From JBLHLB01 sp047618505 (GTDB lineage Bacteria; Planctomycetota; UBA1135; GCA-002686595): a DNA stretch of 8,588 nt. The notes under the pieces were generated by a model that was not told the DNA's origin, made no database searches, and was given only the letters and a program-made list of their open reading frames with translations. The stretch covers positions 1-8,588 of the forward strand of contig JBLHLB010000164.1 of the NCBI GenBank assembly GCA_047618505.1. Reading direction: 5' to 3'. Below are positions 1-6,892 of this stretch, piece by piece; position 1 is the first letter of the stretch; every line of letters begins with the position of its first letter. The position numbers and the translations under genes are program-made.

Positions 1-244
1 CGCCATAGGTGTATTCACCCCAGGACATCCCGCCGATGGCTGTGTAGGCCCAGGCCAAGCCACCGAAGGCGAATAGGCCAACCGCGATCCCGCCGATGGC
101 TATGGGCGCCGCTGCGATACCGCCAAAGCCGATGCCCAGGCCTAGGGCGATTCCGGCGAAGGTGAAGAGCAGGCTGAAGCCAATACCTCCGAAGCACAAC
201 AGGCCGGCAGTGAAGCCCCCGATAGCGAGGCCGCCGATGGCAAT
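1..244 (-). repeat. Pentad repeat A-(hydrophobic)-G-x-(hydrophobic) in kinase tail
   Basis: From about residue 432 the kinase tail falls into five-residue units such as AIGGL, AIGGF, CFGGI, AVGLF, AFGGL and AIGGM. GG pairs often recur every 10 residues. The register holds well at both ends, with a one- or two-residue slip in the middle. At DNA level the 15-mer atcccgccgatggct occurs twice (27-41 and 87-101), exactly 60 bases apart, which points to expansion by duplication. The tail is uncharged over most of its length. It could be a membrane-embedded glycine-rich region or a beta-solenoid; the sequence alone does not decide. The array continues past the window edge. Confidence 0.8.
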
Positions 245-1537
245 ATCGCCCATGGCCAGCCAGCCCTTCGCGATTTTGGGGCCGCGCGAGTAGGCGGAAT
301 GACCGCGCGTGATGTGGACCAGTGGCAGTCCCAGGAACGTACGCTGCGAGCGGTACTCGTAGGGCTGGTTCGACATGAGCCAAAGGACCGTCGTCGTGAA
401 GCGTGCGAGCAGCCCCGGCCGTTCCGCCCGTGCGCGCGTCGGTTGACCTTGACCAAGGGCCCGCAGGTCCTCGGCGAAGTCGCTGGCCTTGCCGTAGCGA
501 TCTTCCGGCCGCCGTGCCATGGCCATATGAACGACCAGCTCCGAGTCCCTAGAGGCCCTTAGGGTCTTAGAGTGCATAGGCGCGGCGGCCTGAGTCTTGA
601 TGGCCTCAAAGACCTCGAGGACTGTGCGCCCCTCGAAGGGGCGGCGTCCGGCCAGTGCTTCGTAGAGGGTGACGCCCAGGCTGTAGATGTCTGTGCGGTG
701 ATCGACGTTGGCCTCGGAAACCTGCGCCTGTTCTGGGGACATGTAGTGCGGTGTTCCGATGGTGTCGCCCGTCATCGAGAGACCCGGATCGCTGTCACCT
801 TTGGCCAACCCGAAGTCAGCAACAACGGCGCGACCGTCCCGGTGCAGGAGGATGTTCGATGGCTTTACATCGCGGTGAACAAGACCCAGGTCGTGGGCGG
901 CCTGCAGGGCATCGGCGATCGGCGCAAGCAGGCGGCAAAAAGCCTGTTCGAAGTTCGGCGCTCCGGCCAGGTCGCGAATTCCCGATGCCAGTGCCAGCTC
1001 ATCCGCAGACCAATTCCGATCAAGAGGGAGGGCGCCCAGGACCGTTGCCAGGGACGGACCCTCGACGTACTCCATGGCGATGTAGTGATAGCCCTGGGCT
1101 TCACCCACTGAGAAAATCTGAACCACGTTGGGGTGCTTTAAGCGCGCGATTGCGAGGGCTTCGCGCTTGAAGCGATCCACATGGATTTGCTCTAGGGCCA
1201 GTCCCGGTCGCAGTAACTTGAGGGCCACAGGGCGGGCTAATTCGGGATCCTCCGCCAACCAAACAAGCGCCATTCCACCGCGTCCGATTTCACGCCGTAG
1301 TGTGTATTGCCCCATTCGATCACCGGGCGTGAGGGGCCGCGCCGCACTAGGGGCGGAGGCGATTCCAGCGTCGATCATCTTCAGGCAGCGCTCAAGCCCG
1401 GGCCGTGCCGTGTTGGGCACCTGGCTCAGGTACTTGTCGTGGCGCGGCGTCCTTCCAGCCTCCACTTCGTCGGTGTACTTTGCCACCAGCTTGTCCAGCT
1501 GGTCGTCGAGGGTGGTCTTGGATTCGTCGGATGACAT
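1..1537 (-). CDS. Ser/Thr protein kinase, Pkn2-like, with glycine-rich repeat tail (3' end cut by window)
   Basis: A minus-strand frame stays open for 512 codons from the ATG at 1535-1537 to the window edge. Residues 1-75 form an acidic pre-kinase segment like those before planctomycete kinases. The kinase domain spans about 80-360: glycine loop IGRGGMA (84-90), the ALK lysine at 107, HRDVKPSN (221-228), DFG (241-243), and activation loop ending in MSPEQA. All catalytic residues are present, so an active Hanks-type kinase is expected. The stretch between hinge and HRD is somewhat long. After the domain come a basic linker, a YRSQRTFLGLPLVHI segment (about 395-409), and hydrophobic glycine-rich repeats from about 432 to the edge. 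I recall similar linker-plus-repeat tails from uncharacterised bacterial proteins, but only from memory. No strong ribosome site precedes the ATG. The sigma gene lies 120 bases upstream on the same strand, so the kinase may signal to transcription. The substrate is unknown. Confidence 0.93.
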   Translation of the reverse strand, partial: MSSDESKTTLDDQLDKLVAKYTDEVEAGRTPRHDKYLSQVPNTARPGLERCLKMIDAGIASAPSAARPLTPGDRMGQYTLRREIGRGGMALVWLAEDPELARPVALKLLRPGLALEQIHVDRFKREALAIARLKHPNVVQIFSVGEAQGYHYIAMEYVEGPSLATVLGALPLDRNWSADELALASGIRDLAGAPNFEQAFCRLLAPIADALQAAHDLGLVHRDVKPSNILLHRDGRAVVADFGLAKGDSDPGLSMTGDTIGTPHYMSPEQAQVSEANVDHRTDIYSLGVTLYEALAGRRPFEGRTVLEVFEAIKTQAAAPMHSKTLRASRDSELVVHMAMARRPEDRYGKASDFAEDLRALGQGQPTRARAERPGLLARFTTTVLWLMSNQPYEYRSQRTFLGLPLVHITRGHSAYSRGPKIAKGWLAMGDIAIGGLAIGGFTAGLLCFGGIGFSLLFTFAGIALGLGIGFGGIAAAPIAIGGIAVGLFAFGGLAWAYTAIGGMSWGEYTYG

Positions 1538-1613
1538 GGTCTTGCTCTGGGGGGGGCATGTGGTCTACCGGCTAAGGGGCGTAGGGGCCTCCTCGATTCG
1601 TCGCAGAATGCCC

Positions 1614-1636
1614 AAGAAAAATGGGAGTGTGCTCCC
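1614..1636 (-). terminator. Intrinsic terminator-like hairpin after the sigma factor gene
   Basis: Read on the minus strand, GGGAG-CACA-CTCCC forms a five-pair GC-rich stem with a four-base loop. It is followed by A and then TTTTTCTT. It begins about 22 bases after the sigma stop codon. The stem is short, so termination may be partial, which would let some transcripts continue into the kinase gene. A second small palindrome, gccccattggggc (1640-1652), lies just upstream and could extend the structure. Confidence 0.5.
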
Positions 1637-1657
1637 GTTGCCCCATTGGGGCGGCGG

Positions 1658-2236
1658 CTAGGAGGCTTCCCCCGTCCCCGCTCCAACTCCCCAGGCGGCC
1701 AAGGCCCGCCGGTAGAGGGAATGCACGGCCGCTTCCCCTCGCCCCATGCGTAGCCCCGTCTCTCGGGCCGTGAGTCCCTCGAATTGCCGCAGACCAATGA
1801 CTCGTCGGTGTTCGGGCGTGAGCTGTTCGAACCGGGCGACAATTAAAGTGACTCCCTCGTTGGCGGCAGCAACTGTGGCGGGGCCAGCGACGTTCGCCGG
1901 CAAATTCGCGAGACCCACCTGGCTCCAATCGGAATGCTCCAGGCGAACATCACGACCATCCCTCTTGGCGGCCCGAATGGCGCGGGCTGCGTCAATTACG
2001 ACGTTGCGCGCGATGTGCGTCAGGTAGCGGCGCAAGGGCCCATCACCCTCGCAGCGCACCGGCAGTGAATCGCCGGCGGTCAAGGCCCGCAGGTAGATTT
2101 CCTGAAGGAGATCGTCGAGGTCGATACGAGCTCGCACGGCAGTGCCGGCCAGGTGCGTGAGGGCGAGGCGCAGGGGGCGGTCCTGCTCGGCCAGGCGACT
2201 GCCGAGGTCCGCGGCGGAAGAGGTGTCAGATCCCAT
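1658..2236 (-). CDS. ECF-type RNA polymerase sigma factor
   Basis: This encodes a 192-residue sigma-70 family factor of the small two-domain ECF class, the usual length for the family. Region 2 lies at about 15-90: RIDLDDLLQEIYLRAL (37-52) matches the core-binding helix, and PLRRYLTHIARNVVIDAAR covers the promoter-melting part. Region 4 lies at about 130-183: LTPEHRRVIGLRQFEGLTA, then a helix-turn-helix. An alanine/glycine-rich linker joins them. I chose the ATG at 2234-2236 because AGG sits eight bases upstream. A GTG two codons earlier (2240-2242) is possible but has a poorly spaced site. No anti-sigma gene is next to it. The neighbour is a Ser/Thr kinase, and planctomycetes are known to pair ECF-type factors with such kinases, so phosphorylation may control this factor (inference). 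The target promoters are unknown. Confidence 0.9.
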   Translation of the reverse strand: MGSDTSSAADLGSRLAEQDRPLRLALTHLAGTAVRARIDLDDLLQEIYLRALTAGDSLPVRCEGDGPLRRYLTHIARNVVIDAARAIRAAKRDGRDVRLEHSDWSQVGLANLPANVAGPATVAAANEGVTLIVARFEQLTPEHRRVIGLRQFEGLTARETGLRMGRGEAAVHSLYRRALAAWGVGAGTGEAS

Positions 2237-2531
2237 GGCCACAGCCTAGTGGGTCTGCCCCTCGGATTAGCCAAGCACCTGTGCGCGTTTTTGACGGGCG
2301 CCCTGGGCCCGGGGTCGTGGGCTGCTCTTGATTCCTGCGCACCACGGGGAAGGCATCCTCGGTGCTCTGGGGTTGGTCTGCTATCGTTGAGCCTCGGGAA
2401 TCGGCGTTAGGGTGAGCCTACGTGTCGGTTGCCCGCTCCCTTTCACCCCAATCCCCACGTCCAGCTATCCTGTTCGTGGGGGCGAAGCCGGCCTAGCCCC
2501 AGCCCAGGCCCGACCTGCCAATTCCTGCGTC
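2237..2531. other. Divergent intergenic region between sigma factor and ligase genes
   Basis: These 295 bases separate the minus-strand sigma gene from the plus-strand ligase gene and must hold both promoters. I see no convincing -35/-10 pair on either strand. A TTGACG at 2291-2296 (plus) has no matching -10 box at the usual spacing. The ligase frame is open upstream of its ATG as far as a GTG at 2412. The 40 extra residues are proline-rich and unlike the family, so I treat that part as untranslated leader. No clear operator or hairpin was found. Confidence 0.5.
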
Positions 2532-4448
2532 ATGGCAAAAGAGAACATCCAGGCGGAAAGCAACAACAGCGAGCTGCGCAACTTCATGCGCGCCTTGCTT
2601 GAGGACGTGCGCGCGGTGGAGCGCATGATTGACGAGAACCTCTTTGAAACGGGGATTCGTCGCATCGGTGCTGAGCAGGAGATGTTCCTGGTGGACCGTT
2701 CCCTGCGCCCGACCAACAAGGCCCAGGAGCTGCTCAAGAAGCTGGACCCACGCTATTTCACAACGGAGCTTGGGCAGTTCAATTTGGAGTGCAACCTCGA
2801 CCCCCAGAAGCTCGAGGGCACCTGTCTGTCGGACCTGGAAGGGGAATTGAATCGACTGCTCGGCCAGGTGCGCGCCGAGGCTGCAAAAATGGGGACGTCG
2901 ATTGTGTTGACGGGGATCCTGCCGACCTTGGAAAAGGAGCACCTGGGGCTCGAGTCCATGACGCCGGTGCCGCGCTACTACCAGCTCAATCGCGTCATGC
3001 GCGAACTTCGCGGCGGTGAATTCCGCACCATGATCAAGGGTCGTGACGAGCTGCAGACCACCCACGACAACGTGATGTTGGAGGCTTGCAACACCAGCTT
3101 CCAGATTCACTTCCAGGTGGGACCCAGCGAGTTCGCCAAACTCTACAACTTGGCCCAAGTCGTCACGGCACCCGTGCTTGCGGCGGGCGTCAACTCACCC
3201 GTACTGCTGCGTCGGCGGCTTTGGAAGGAGACGCGAGTAGCGCTGTTTCAGCAGTCAATCGATACGCGTTCGGACACCGTTGCACGCCGTGGCGCCCGCA
3301 GTCGGGTCAGCTTTGGCGAAAACTGGGTGGAGAACTCCGTGCTGGAGATCTTCCGGGAGGACATCGCCCGCTTTCGAGTCCTCGTGGCTGCCGAAAGCGA
3401 AGAATCGCCCCTTGCGAAACTCGATCGGGGTGAGATCCCGGACCTCAAGGCCCTGCGTTTGCACAACGGTACGGTCTACCGTTGGAACCGTCCCTGCTAT
3501 GGTGTCAACGACGGGGTCGCGCACTTGCGTATCGAAGCCCGTGCTCTGCCGGCGGGGCCGACCGTCATCGATGAAGTGGCCAACGCGGCCTTCTTTTACG
3601 GGCTCATGTGCGCCCTGTCGGAGGAGTACGAGGATACGACCAAGATCATTCCCTTCACCCATGCGCAGGAGAACTTCATGGCTTCGGCGCGCTATGGATT
3701 GAACGCTCGACTGCACTGGGTCGGGGACAAGGTCTTGGGGGCGGACGAGTTGATCCTTGACCGACTCCTGCCCGCCGCTCGCGCCGGGTTGGCCCAGCGT
3801 GGCATTGCCAGCGGCGACATTGATCGCTACTTGGGCGTGATCGAGGAGCGCGTGGAGAAGGAGCAGACCGGTTCACGTTGGATCCTGGATTCCCTGGAAT
3901 CCATGGGGGAGCGAGGACGCCCCTCGGATCGCCACGAGGCCATTGTGCGGGCCTCGATCACCAATGAAATGACCGGCGAACCCGTCGCCCGCTGGGAGCT
4001 GGCGCGCATCGAAGAGGTCGAGGATCTGCGTGCTTCTTACCGTCAAATCCGGCAGATCATGACCACCGATCTCTTCACGGTGCATGCCGAGGACCTGATC
4101 GATCTGGCGGCCAGCGTGATGGATTGGGAGCACGTGCGGCATGTTCCCGTGGAGGATCACGAGGGTCGTCTGGTGGGGCTGATCTCCCACCGCCATGTGT
4201 TGCGTATGATCGCCCATGGTGCGAGCGAGGGAAACAAGCCCGTGGCCGTGCGAGAGGTCATGCAGAACGATCCCGTTTCCGTGACCGCGGATACGAGCAC
4301 CCTGGATGCTATTGCGGTCATGCGCGACGCAAAGGTCGGCTGCCTGCCGGTCGTCGAGGACGGAAAACTCGTGGGGATCGTCACGGAATCAGACTTTATT
4401 GCCGTTTCGGCCAAACTCCTGGACCGATGGTTGAGGGATGACGACTGA
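2532..4448 (+). CDS. GCS2-family glutamate-cysteine-type ligase fused to a CBS-domain pair
   Basis: This 638-residue protein has two parts. Residues about 40-450 form a GCS2-family carboxylate-amine ligase domain. IGAEQEMFLVD (45-55) is the hallmark first strand with metal/ATP-binding glutamates; ECNLDP (86-91), CNTSFQIHFQVG (186-197) and LRIEARALPAGPT (332-344) follow. The family joins the gamma-carboxyl of glutamate to an amine, classically cysteine, using ATP; the amine here is not known. Residues about 505-630 hold two CBS motifs: one with IMTTDLFTV and HVPVEDHEGRLVGLI, the other with VMQNDPVSV and CLPVVEDGKLVGIVTESDF. CBS pairs usually bind adenine nucleotides, so activity may follow energy state (inference). 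The ATG at 2532 starts the conserved part; a GTG at 2412 adds a proline-rich stretch. No strong ribosome site is visible. The 3' end overlaps the next gene by 11 bases, indicating co-translation. Confidence 0.9.
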   Translation: MAKENIQAESNNSELRNFMRALLEDVRAVERMIDENLFETGIRRIGAEQEMFLVDRSLRPTNKAQELLKKLDPRYFTTELGQFNLECNLDPQKLEGTCLSDLEGELNRLLGQVRAEAAKMGTSIVLTGILPTLEKEHLGLESMTPVPRYYQLNRVMRELRGGEFRTMIKGRDELQTTHDNVMLEACNTSFQIHFQVGPSEFAKLYNLAQVVTAPVLAAGVNSPVLLRRRLWKETRVALFQQSIDTRSDTVARRGARSRVSFGENWVENSVLEIFREDIARFRVLVAAESEESPLAKLDRGEIPDLKALRLHNGTVYRWNRPCYGVNDGVAHLRIEARALPAGPTVIDEVANAAFFYGLMCALSEEYEDTTKIIPFTHAQENFMASARYGLNARLHWVGDKVLGADELILDRLLPAARAGLAQRGIASGDIDRYLGVIEERVEKEQTGSRWILDSLESMGERGRPSDRHEAIVRASITNEMTGEPVARWELARIEEVEDLRASYRQIRQIMTTDLFTVHAEDLIDLAASVMDWEHVRHVPVEDHEGRLVGLISHRHVLRMIAHGASEGNKPVAVREVMQNDPVSVTADTSTLDAIAVMRDAKVGCLPVVEDGKLVGIVTESDFIAVSAKLLDRWLRDDD

Positions 4449-5622
4449 CACCATGGTCTTGACCATTGATCCGCCCGCCGAGCGAGTCCTCGGCATGCTG
4501 GAGGGATCGCGACCTGGCCCGCTCTTCTTTGTGTTGGGCGGGATCCACGGGAATGAACCCGCCGGTGTTCTCGCGGCGCGTCGTGTCCTAGCGGGGCTCG
4601 AGCGCAGCGGTGCGCCGCTGTGTGGACGCTTCGTAGCCTTGGCTGGGAACTTGGCGGGGTTGGCTAAGGACGCGCGCTACCTGGACGAAGACTTGAACCG
4701 GCTCTGGAGCAAAGAGCTGATTGACAAGTTACGCGCCCAGGATCCCAAGTTGGATAGCGTTGAACAGGCGGAGATGCGCGAGCTCCTTTCGGTCGTGTCC
4801 AGTCACCTGCGCGAGGGGCCGTGGGAAAAGGTGGTGGTGCTCGATTTGCATTCGACCTCTGCCGACGGTTCGCCCTTTTCGATCATGGCCGACACGATTC
4901 AGAATCGTCGAGTGGCCTTCGCTTTGCCGATTCCGGTCCTGCTCGGGTTAGAGGAGACTCTCGAGGGAACGGTGCTCTCCTATGTCAGCGAGATGGGGCA
5001 CGTGGCCTTTTGCTTGGAGGGCGGTCAGAACGAGCTCGAGTCGACGATCGAGCACCATGAGGTGTCTCTTTGGTTGACCTTGATCGCCGCGGGCAGTCTA
5101 GATGCCGCCGATGCACCGCCCGATCTTGCGGAGCGCCGCCGGGCGATGGCAGAAACCGCCTGGAGCCTGCCAAGCGTGGTCGAGGTCGCCTACCGGGAGG
5201 CGATTACCCCCGGGGATCAGTTCGAGATGATTGCAGGCTTCAACAACTTCGACCTGATTGAGGAAGGCCAGGACATCGCGCGGAGTGGGCCAGAGGGGGA
5301 GACACCGGTGCAGGCGCCGCTGGACGGGATTATCTTGATGCCCCTCTACCAGGGACAGGGGGATGACGGCTTTTTCGTGGGGCACGAAGTACGGCCGATC
5401 TGGCTAAAGCTCTCGGCTATATTGAGGCGTTTGCATTTGCAGTGCCTGCTCCCGTTCCTGCCCGGCGTTCGACGCCACCCAAAGGAAGCCCAAGTGTTGC
5501 TGGTCGACACTCACACCGCGCGCTGGCTACCGCTGCAGATCTTCCACCTCTTTGGGTACCGCCATGCCCGCGATCACGGTGCGCTTATGGTCTTCGTCCG
5601 CCGCCCCGATCGTTTTCGCTGA
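4438..5622 (+). CDS. Succinylglutamate desuccinylase/aspartoacylase-family zinc hydrolase
   Basis: This 394-residue protein belongs to the AstE/ASPA branch of the M14 zinc carboxypeptidase fold, which hydrolyses N-acyl amino acids. GGIHGNEPAG gives zinc ligands H37 and E40. RYLDEDLNRLW (80-90) carries the substrate-binding DLNR. DLHSTSA gives the third ligand, H138. CLEGGQ gives the likely catalytic glutamate, E194. No signal peptide is seen, so it should be cytoplasmic. The last 70 or so residues contain RRLHLQCLLPFLPG and a final basic stretch that I do not recognise. The ATG at 4438 lies inside the ligase gene, with GAGGG touching it; a second ATG at 4453 is also in frame. The overlap implies coupled translation with the ligase, so the hydrolase may cleave the ligase product or a related acyl-glutamate (inference). 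The exact substrate cannot be read from sequence. Confidence 0.87.
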   Translation: MTTDTMVLTIDPPAERVLGMLEGSRPGPLFFVLGGIHGNEPAGVLAARRVLAGLERSGAPLCGRFVALAGNLAGLAKDARYLDEDLNRLWSKELIDKLRAQDPKLDSVEQAEMRELLSVVSSHLREGPWEKVVVLDLHSTSADGSPFSIMADTIQNRRVAFALPIPVLLGLEETLEGTVLSYVSEMGHVAFCLEGGQNELESTIEHHEVSLWLTLIAAGSLDAADAPPDLAERRRAMAETAWSLPSVVEVAYREAITPGDQFEMIAGFNNFDLIEEGQDIARSGPEGETPVQAPLDGIILMPLYQGQGDDGFFVGHEVRPIWLKLSAILRRLHLQCLLPFLPGVRRHPKEAQVLLVDTHTARWLPLQIFHLFGYRHARDHGALMVFVRRPDRFR

Positions 5623-5715
5623 GTTTGATGCTCTCTTTTTCGATTGATGGGTGGCTGCAGATACCCCGCCGCTTCCTGGAAGGAACGGCCTGGTCGGTCG
5701 TCCCCTACCTTAATG

Positions 5716-5719
5716 AAGG
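5716..5719 (+). promoter_or_regulatory. Ribosome binding site choosing the epimerase start
   Basis: AAGG lies five bases before the ATG at 5725. The upstream in-frame starts (TTG 5644, ATG 5647, ATG 5713) have no comparable site, so this one favours 5725. A rival is AGGA at 5778-5781, nine bases before the GTG at 5791, which would give a protein without the disordered tail. Confidence 0.4.
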
Positions 5720-5724
5720 TCACC

Positions 5725-6852
5725 ATGAAGGGTTCTAAGGGGCAAGATTCCAGGGGGGCAGGGTCTCCCAGGGGTGCAGGATCCGCGGCAGTGGTGGAGG
5801 ATGAGGTTCCTTTTGAAGGCACGGGCGACTGGCAGGGGCGACGAGTTCTTGTCACGGGGGGCGCCGGGTTCATCGGATCCCACCTGGTGCAGAAGCTCCT
5901 GGAGGCTGGTGCCCAGGTCACGGTCTTGGACGACCTCTCAACGGGGCAGTTGTCCAACTTGACGGAACTCCTGGGCCGTCCGGGTTTGACACTTAGGGAG
6001 GGGTCGATCCTGGACCCCGCGCTTCTGGGGGAATGCTTCCTAGGGGTTGACGTCGTCTTCCACATGGCCGCTGTTGTCGGCGTTGGCTTGGTCTTGGAGC
6101 AGCCCGTACGCACCCTGGACGTGAACGTAGAGGGGACACGCAACGTGTTGCGCGCGGCGACGGAGGCCTCGGCTGGAGTTCTCTTGGCTTCCAGTTCTGA
6201 GGTCTATGGCTGTGCTGCAGAGCCGCCTTTCCGCGAGGATGATCATCTGCTCTTTGGTGCCACTTCGGAGCCGCGTTGGTCCTATGCCGCATCGAAGGCT
6301 ATCGGCGAATGGGAGGCCTTTGCCCGTGCCCGCGAAGACGGCCTTAGCGCCACGGTTGTGCGCCTCTTTAATACCGTCGGTCCGCGGCAGCGCGGCGCTT
6401 ACGGCATGGTCTTGCCGCGTTTTGTGAAGGCTGCCCTGGCGGGGGAGCCCTTGATGGTATTTGGTGATGGCCGACAGACGCGCTCTTTCTGTCACGTGTT
6501 CGATGTGGTGCGAGCGCTGATGGCCCTAGGCGCGCGCCTTGCGGCAGCAAGTCAGGGAGCCGGCGGTCGAGGATCAAGGTCCCAGATTCCGACTCGCGTC
6601 TACAACATCGGCGGCGATCGAGAGGTGACAATCGAAGCCCTGGCGCGGCTAGTACGGCGCTTGGCGGACAGCCGGAGCGAGATTGTGCATATGCCCTATC
6701 GTGAGGCCTATGGAGTTCACTTCCAGGACCTGCGCCGGCGTCGGCCTGATGTTTCGCGTCTGGCTGAGGAACTCGGGTGGCGACCCACACGGGACCTGGT
6801 ACATACCGTGCGCGATCTTCTGGAGTGCGCGCGCGAACCCGCGCGGCAATAG
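5725..6852 (+). CDS. NAD-dependent epimerase/dehydratase, sugar-nucleotide type
   Basis: This 375-residue protein is an extended short-chain dehydrogenase acting on a nucleotide sugar. The Rossmann NAD site TGGAGFIGSHL is at 44-54 and DDLSTG, the ribose-binding end of strand 2, at 69-74. The catalytic parts are SSSEVYG (about 156-162) and YAASK (187-191). FNTVGPRQ and FGDGRQTRSF follow, typical of sugar-nucleotide enzymes, as is the C-terminal DLRRRRPDVSRLAEELGW. It resembles UDP-glucose 4-epimerase and UDP-glucuronate decarboxylase relatives; the exact substrate is undecided. Residues 1-40 are a low-complexity glycine/serine/lysine tail, and a glycine-rich insert lies near 272-286. The start at 5725 is chosen for its AAGG site; GTG 5791 is an alternative. 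It lies 102 bases after the hydrolase gene and 40 before an acyltransferase gene, which suggests a role in envelope glycan or glycolipid synthesis. Confidence 0.9.
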   Translation: MKGSKGQDSRGAGSPRGAGSAAVVEDEVPFEGTGDWQGRRVLVTGGAGFIGSHLVQKLLEAGAQVTVLDDLSTGQLSNLTELLGRPGLTLREGSILDPALLGECFLGVDVVFHMAAVVGVGLVLEQPVRTLDVNVEGTRNVLRAATEASAGVLLASSSEVYGCAAEPPFREDDHLLFGATSEPRWSYAASKAIGEWEAFARAREDGLSATVVRLFNTVGPRQRGAYGMVLPRFVKAALAGEPLMVFGDGRQTRSFCHVFDVVRALMALGARLAAASQGAGGRGSRSQIPTRVYNIGGDREVTIEALARLVRRLADSRSEIVHMPYREAYGVHFQDLRRRRPDVSRLAEELGWRPTRDLVHTVRDLLECAREPARQ

Positions 6853-6877
6853 CAGGCCAGCGGCCACGGAAGGGAGT

Positions 6878-6883
6878 TAGAAT
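6878..6883 (+). promoter_or_regulatory. Possible -10 element (TAGAAT) before the acyltransferase gene
   Basis: TAGAAT differs by one base from the sigma-70 -10 consensus and sits ten bases before the acyltransferase ATG. No -35 box is visible. If used, the transcript would have almost no leader. The same GTTAGAAT with a run of five Gs appears again at 7792-7806. Confidence 0.25.
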
Positions 6884-6892
6884 GCGGGGGCT

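Noticed and set aside
1..244. Repeats at the left end as a CRISPR array or tandem non-coding repeat
   Set aside because: Units are imperfect, short and in frame with the kinase gene; they encode the pentad protein repeat.
142..456. Minus-strand ORFs at 15-383 and 142-456
   Set aside because: They are other-frame readings of the kinase tail; the repeats make long shadow frames.
572..1111. Plus-strand ORF of 179 codons
   Set aside because: It lies fully antisense to the kinase domain, whose frame carries all conserved kinase motifs. The ORF product resembles nothing and is typical of GC-rich shadow frames.
1128..1661. Plus-strand ORF of 177 codons
   Set aside because: Antisense to the kinase N-terminus and the intergenic region; arginine/serine-rich shadow translation.
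2291..2319. TTGACG as a -35 box for the ligase gene
   Set aside because: No acceptable -10 box at 16-18 bases' spacing.
2412..2531. N-terminal extension of the ligase from GTG 2412
   Set aside because: The 40 residues are proline-rich and low in family similarity, and the conserved part begins after the ATG at 2532.
2493..3158. Minus-strand ORF of 221 codons
   Set aside because: Antisense to the GCS2 domain, whose plus-strand motifs are clear.
5623..5650. T-run (5635-5640) after the hydrolase gene as a terminator
   Set aside because: No stable stem precedes the T-run.
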